DNA from: DATMNI01 sp035570275
Lineage (GTDB): Bacteria > Acidobacteriota > Terriglobia > Bryobacterales > Bryobacteraceae
DNA: 9,808 bases
Reading direction: 5' to 3'
Assembly: GCA_035570275.1 (NCBI GenBank)
Contig: DATMNI010000369.1
Coordinates: forward strand, 1-9,808
Shown here: positions 6,463 to 9,808 of the stretch, piece by piece
Layout: the number at the start of each line of letters is the position of its first letter
Numbering within the stretch: position 1 is the first letter of the stretch
Notes under the pieces: model-generated
Seen by the model: only the letters and a program-made list of their open reading frames with translations
Told to the model about the DNA's origin: nothing
Database searches by the model: none
Position numbers and translations under genes: made by a program

Positions 6463-9039
6463 CTACCGCACCGTTAGTGTGACGGTCGCGCTGCCGGAAC
6501 CGTCAACCACAACCGCCAACGGCACCGGCTGGCCGCCAAACGATTGGGTGAGGATGGTCTGGATCTGGAACTGGTTGCCCGGCGCCGGGCTGATGGAAAG
6601 AACCGGCATGGAGATTCCTGAAACCGTCACCTGCAACCGCGAGGGGTTAGCTTGCACTCCGGGGTCGAGGCCGGTGACGTACACGTTGAGCATTTCGCCG
6701 GCGCCGGCAAAGTGGGAGGAGTCGTAAGCCACACCCGAAGTGTTGGTCACGCTCTGGATGACCGGTGGCGGGCTGACGATCTGTACCAGCACGGGGTTGG
6801 CGCTGGCTGCGCCGCCAATCACTTTCACCGTCGCCAGACCCGTGGGGAAGTTGGCCGGGATCAGGAAGTTGATCTGGCTGGAACTCGCAAATGCAACCAC
6901 TACCGGCGCGTCGTTCAGCGTCACCTGTACGCTCAAGGGAAAGTTCGCGCCGAAGAGCGTGCCCGTGGATCCCGGATAGACGGTCTGCTGATTCTGATTG
7001 CCATTCACCACCGGCACCGCTACAACTGGTAACGCCGGATTGGCGGATTGCACCTGGAACAGGCCCAAGTTGGTCATCACCTGGAAGCCTGAAATCACGC
7101 TGATTTCGGATGTTCCCAAAGCTGCACCCGCGGCCACTACGATATTGGCCTGGAGCAGGGTCGGGCTCACCACCCAGAGGTGCTGAATGGTGACGTCGTC
7201 GGACCCGAATCCCAAACTTACCTGGCCCTCCACGAAATGAGTGTTTTGTCCGGTGATATTGACCAGCGATGTGGCGCCTGCCGGCAGCGCTGTCTTATCC
7301 ACCGAAATCTGCGGTGTTGCCTGGGCCGGGTAAGTGTAGGTCTGCGGGTTCTGCGATGGCAGGAAGGTAGAGTTCTGGCCGTCGGCGTTAAACACAGTGA
7401 CGTTGGAAGTCTGTCCACTGGAGCCCTGCGGCGGCATCACCGTGACGGAGCCTGAAGCATCCGAGCCGCTGAACGGCGTTTGCACCGAGGTTTGCAGCCC
7501 ATCCACGAAAACCAGGCTGTCGCTGCCCAGACCGCTGCCCGCCACCGCAAAGCTGCCATCGGGATTGGGTGCAACCGAGGAGATCACGGGCGCGCCCCTC
7601 TGCACCAGGTTGACCCCGTTGGGCAGCACATACATATCATTGCCGAAGTTGAAGATCATGTGGCGCGGGCCGGTCCCGGCAAAGGGCGGAATAAAAAACG
7701 CCAGCGCCAAAGCCCTCCGCGGGCTGTCCGGAAGGGTGAAGGGAACCATGTTGGCGGCGCCGAATCCGCCCAAAGTCACCACCGATTGCGGCACCGGCGT
7801 GTCGCCGGAATTGGTCCTCGCTACCACATAGAAGCCGTTCAACGAGCTGCTGACCGAAGCTGGCGTGATCCAGGCGGCGTTGGCGCCGGGATTGAGCGAG
7901 GCGCTGCGAGTTGCCGGATCGTAGAAGCTGTAGGTAATCACGTCGTACATCGGCACTCCGGCTTGCGGCCTTACCGAAAAGTTCCTTGCGGTCGATACCG
8001 TGCCCTGGTTGATGGAAATCGTGGTTGCGGCTTGCGGATCTACCGTACCCGGATAAAAGACCGTAGCGAACTTGCCATTGTCCGGGATGGAAACGCCGTT
8101 CTGGTCCACCGGCAGCCGCAGCCCGGAGGTGTCCAACGGAATGGCATCCGGCGGCAACGGGTGAACGTACAAGTAATAGTTATTGCTCGGTGGAAGACCG
8201 TCGATTTCGTAGGTGCCATCGGGATTGGTCAGCGCGCTCACCGCCGGACCGTTGGCGCTCAGCGCCACCACCGAAGCCAGCGCTACCGGCGTGCCGTTGG
8301 TGAACGTCACGCGGCCCGAGATCGAACCATAATTCGCCTGCCAGCCTGGGTGGCCGTACAGAACCGAAATCGCCGCCACATCGTCGGCGTCCAGTTTGCG
8401 GGCGCGGGAGGTGTTCCGGATCACATCCTGCGACATCGCGGCGCCGGTCCAGGTATGCTGCAACCCCAGTGCGTGGCCCACTTCGTGAACGGCGGTGGTC
8501 AGGAATTCTTCCAGATAGCTCGGCCCCGGGCCACGGCTGGTATTGTTCGAAAGAATCACCGTGCCGCGCAGGATCGTCGTGGTCCCAACGGCAACCGTTG
8601 GCGCGCCCTGCCCCAACAAACCGGGAGGAAGGTCCTGGAAGATCACGTCGCCGCCCGGCGAATTCGATTTCTGGCCGGTGGTTTCGAGGCCGCCGAAGGC
8701 CACCCGCAAATCCGAGGTGCCGATCGAATCCCAGGCCGCCAGCGCCTGCTTGACCTCGCCTAGCACCGAACCGAAGGAATCGCCGGGGGCTAGAACGGCG
8801 GGTCCCTGGTCATTGACGAAGAAGGTCACCGTCTTGGACGGACCCAAGCCGTTGAGATCGAACTTTTCCTGGATCGGGCTGCCTAATGCGTTGCGGTTGA
8901 AGTGAACGTAGTGGTAATAGGCTGCAGCCGGGGTTGTGGTGAGGACCGCGGTGGTGAGGAACGCCGTCATTGAAAGCACGGCCGCCCGGAAGGCACCGGC
9001 CCGCCCGAAGCGGTTCCGCGTGCGCAGTACCCCACGCAT
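6463..9039 (-). CDS. Secreted matrixin-like zinc metalloprotease with C-terminal Ig/IPT domains
   Basis: An 858-aa exported protease. The signal region (~11-40) has a basic start and a hydrophobic stretch ending TTTPAAA. The catalytic domain (~41-230) holds the metzincin motif HEVGHALGLQH at 185-195: zinc ligands H185, H189 and H195, general base E186. A candidate Met-turn follows at M202, then a typical matrixin ending, LDADDVAAISVLYG (217-229). Downstream are a carboxypeptidase-regulatory-like domain (~238-295), an unassigned beta-rich stretch (~360-480), IPT/TIG-like repeats (~483-570 and ~575-665), and a ~190-residue C-terminal region with SQINFLIPANFPTG resembling the Solibacter C-terminal domain (TIGR03437 type, by recall). 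No cysteine-switch propeptide motif is evident near the N-terminus. The ATG at 9039 overlaps the upstream stop (TAATG) and follows GGTGGAG; a longer frame to 9270 would run through the upstream gene and is rejected. The substrate is unknown. Confidence 0.9.
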   Translation of the reverse strand: MRGVLRTRNRFGRAGAFRAAVLSMTAFLTTAVLTTTPAAAYYHYVHFNRNALGSPIQEKFDLNGLGPSKTVTFFVNDQGPAVLAPGDSFGSVLGEVKQALAAWDSIGTSDLRVAFGGLETTGQKSNSPGGDVIFQDLPPGLLGQGAPTVAVGTTTILRGTVILSNNTSRGPGPSYLEEFLTTAVHEVGHALGLQHTWTGAAMSQDVIRNTSRARKLDADDVAAISVLYGHPGWQANYGSISGRVTFTNGTPVALASVVALSANGPAVSALTNPDGTYEIDGLPPSNNYYLYVHPLPPDAIPLDTSGLRLPVDQNGVSIPDNGKFATVFYPGTVDPQAATTISINQGTVSTARNFSVRPQAGVPMYDVITYSFYDPATRSASLNPGANAAWITPASVSSSLNGFYVVARTNSGDTPVPQSVVTLGGFGAANMVPFTLPDSPRRALALAFFIPPFAGTGPRHMIFNFGNDMYVLPNGVNLVQRGAPVISSVAPNPDGSFAVAGSGLGSDSLVFVDGLQTSVQTPFSGSDASGSVTVMPPQGSSGQTSNVTVFNADGQNSTFLPSQNPQTYTYPAQATPQISVDKTALPAGATSLVNITGQNTHFVEGQVSLGFGSDDVTIQHLWVVSPTLLQANIVVAAGAALGTSEISVISGFQVMTNLGLFQVQSANPALPVVAVPVVNGNQNQQTVYPGSTGTLFGANFPLSVQVTLNDAPVVVAFASSSQINFLIPANFPTGLATVKVIGGAASANPVLVQIVSPPPVIQSVTNTSGVAYDSSHFAGAGEMLNVYVTGLDPGVQANPSRLQVTVSGISMPVLSISPAPGNQFQIQTILTQSFGGQPVPLAVVVDGSGSATVTLTVR

Positions 9040-9611
9040 TACGCTCCACCGCCATTGCCTGTTGCCAGCTTCTTGGCAATTAGTGACCGCAGGTCGCTCA
9101 ACCGCATGCTCAGGGCCGCGTCTTTCACCGGGTGCGCGGTGGCCGGGTCCAGCATCAGTTCCCGCGTCGGAGCGCGCGTCGCAGCCGGATCGGAGGAACC
9201 ATCTCGCGGCAGCGCGAACAGACCCTGGGTCAGGCCCATGATCTGAGTCAGCCCGGCTTTGCTGGTCCACAGAAAGAATACGAACTCGTCTCCCTTATTG
9301 AACGTGGGCGAACCGGTAAAATTCTGGTGAACGCCGTTCACAGTTCCGCCGGTCACCACGATCTCCACCCAGTTCCGGCTGGCGCCCTTGAGAGTCTCGG
9401 CGACCTGGAGCTTGTAGTGGGTATAGATGACGGAACCCGTGTAAGCCGCCCAGGAGTCCGTGACCGTCCCCCGAACGATGGCCGTGGACTTGGCGATCAG
9501 GTCGTCCATGCTAAGCCGTTCCAGCGTGGCGCCCGCTAGGGGCACCATCCACATGGAGAATACAGCGAGCGCGGGCAATACTACAGCGGGTGTGAGTAAA
9601 CTGCGCTTCAC
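9039..9611 (-). CDS. Secreted beta-rich protein of unknown function, co-transcribed with the metalloprotease
   Basis: A 190-aa protein I cannot name. The N-terminus (MKRSLLTPAVVLPALAVFSM...LAGA) is a clear Sec signal peptide, probably cleaved near residue 28. The body (~30-137) alternates short beta strands: STAIVRGTVTDS, YTHYKLQVAETLKG, WVEIVVTGG, KGDEFVFFLW, MGLTQGLFALPRD. This pattern recalls a small OB-like or beta-barrel fold. A Pro/Ala/Thr-rich linker and a C-terminal helical segment (DAALSMRLSDLRSLIAKKLA) follow. No catalytic motif or cysteine is visible. Its TAA overlaps the protease ATG by one base, so the two are almost certainly translated together. A role as inhibitor, chaperone or recruiting partner of the protease is inference only. 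The start is GTG at 9611; the frame is open upstream but contains no ATG, GTG or TTG before a stop near 9675. No Shine-Dalgarno precedes it. Confidence 0.8.
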   Translation of the reverse strand: MKRSLLTPAVVLPALAVFSMWMVPLAGATLERLSMDDLIAKSTAIVRGTVTDSWAAYTGSVIYTHYKLQVAETLKGASRNWVEIVVTGGTVNGVHQNFTGSPTFNKGDEFVFFLWTSKAGLTQIMGLTQGLFALPRDGSSDPAATRAPTRELMLDPATAHPVKDAALSMRLSDLRSLIAKKLATGNGGGA

Positions 9612-9618
9612 GCGCAGG

Positions 9619-9624
9619 TAAATA
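9619..9624 (-). promoter_or_regulatory. Candidate -10 element for a leaderless mRNA
   Basis: TATTTA on the minus strand ends 7 nt before the GTG at 9611, so transcription would begin at or beside the start codon. This fits the absence of a Shine-Dalgarno. No good -35 is seen. An alternative -10, TAAACT at 9667-9662, would give a leader of about 45 nt. Confidence 0.25.
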
Positions 9625-9641
9625 GCATGTAACAGACCAAC

Positions 9642-9659
9642 TGATTCCGTTGATTCCAG
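9642..9659. repeat. 9-bp tandem repeat, two units
   Basis: TGATTCCGT is followed directly by TGATTCCAG, seven of nine positions identical. It lies just upstream of the 190-aa protein gene, between two candidate -10 elements. It could be a regulator half-site pair or chance. Confidence 0.3.
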
Positions 9660-9678
9660 GTAGTTTACACCGTACTAC
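9660..9678. promoter_or_regulatory. Inverted repeat overlapping a candidate -10 (possible operator)
   Basis: GTAGT and ACTAC are separated by 9 nt. On the minus strand the dyad contains the alternative -10 TAAACT (9667-9662). A regulator bound here would block or adjust transcription of the protease operon. The arms are short. Confidence 0.25.
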
Positions 9679-9693
9679 GGCTTTCCGCTGTGG

Positions 9694-9708
9694 CCCCGTG
9701 ACACGGGG
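9694..9708. promoter_or_regulatory. Perfect 7-bp dyad, CCCCGTG-A-CACGGGG
   Basis: A perfect inverted repeat of 15 bp centred on one base. This geometry is typical of a dimeric repressor or activator site. As RNA it could still form a 5-bp stem with a 5-nt loop. It lies about 85-100 nt upstream of the GTG at 9611 and just downstream of the terminator on the minus strand. GGGGTTGGGGCAGGG continues from it on the plus strand, three G-runs. Confidence 0.35.
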
Positions 9709-9725
9709 TTGGGGCAGGGTGTCCC

Positions 9726-9752
9726 AAAAACAGACCTCCATCGGGCTGGAGG
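9726..9752 (-). terminator. Rho-independent terminator of a minus-strand gene beyond the window
   Basis: On the minus strand a perfect 6-bp stem, CCTCCA-GCCCGA-TGGAGG (9752-9735), is followed by TCTGTTTTT, seven T in nine bases. It would end a transcript entering from the right. That implies a minus-strand gene ending near or past the window edge and separates it from the protease operon. The 56 bases beyond are too short to identify that gene. Confidence 0.6.
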
Positions 9753-9808
9753 CGCCCGACCGCCGCGAGCGGTTCGCGATGCACGTTCGAAGCCGCTTCG
9801 GTGGCTGG

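Noticed and set aside
7480..8763. Long plus-strand open frame (427 codons) inside the metalloprotease gene
   Set aside because: The product is rich in His, Arg and Gly with no recognisable domain, and it is antisense to the HEVGHALGLQH protease frame.
9037..9270. N-terminal extension of the protease to an upstream start at 9270
   Set aside because: It would overlap the 190-aa gene by over 230 bases with a low-complexity Arg/Gly/Pro sequence. The ATG at 9039 has a Shine-Dalgarno and a signal peptide directly after it.
9755..9808. tRNA suggested by GTTCGAA and nearby short stems
   Set aside because: The flanking five bases on each side do not pair as a T-arm, and no acceptor or anticodon arm can be built on either strand.

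Overview
This window looks like chromosome of a high-GC, diderm soil bacterium of the Acidobacteriota, most likely the Solibacter/Bryobacter branch (Bryobacterales). Three things point there. There is a very large Oar-type TonB-dependent receptor with an N-terminal carboxypeptidase-regulatory-like domain. There are secreted TPR proteins beside it. The matrixin-type metalloprotease ends in a region resembling the C-terminal domain first described from Solibacter (TIGR03437 type). The lineage is inferred from family recall, not from a search.

Layout: positions 1-384 hold no convincing gene. From 385 to 1719 (+) lies a secreted TPR protein. It converges on a second secreted TPR protein (1721-2851, -), with one base between the two stop codons. 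The two are colinear paralogues. The second TPR gene is the distal member of a tight operon headed by the TonB-dependent receptor (2854-6312, -), with a 2-nt gap. The receptor has a strong Shine-Dalgarno, a perfect 6-bp hairpin in its probable 5' leader, and a good -10 element. A 150-nt gap separates it from a second minus-strand operon. That operon is a 190-aa secreted beta-rich protein of unknown function (9039-9611) whose stop codon overlaps (TAATG) the start of an 858-aa secreted zinc metalloprotease (6463-9039). The last 197 bases hold regulatory structure: a Rho-independent terminator for a minus-strand gene lying outside the window, a competing hairpin, a perfect 7-bp dyad and short repeats.

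All five encoded proteins carry N-terminal export signals, so the window is an envelope and secretome locus. It combines an outer-membrane receptor, two periplasmic or surface TPR proteins, and a secreted protease with its partner. A plausible reading is breakdown and uptake of extracellular polymer or peptide, but no substrate can be read from the sequence. I see no RNA genes, CRISPR, transposase or phage genes. The least explained parts are the protease partner, the TPR paralogue pair around the receptor, and the structured leader regions.
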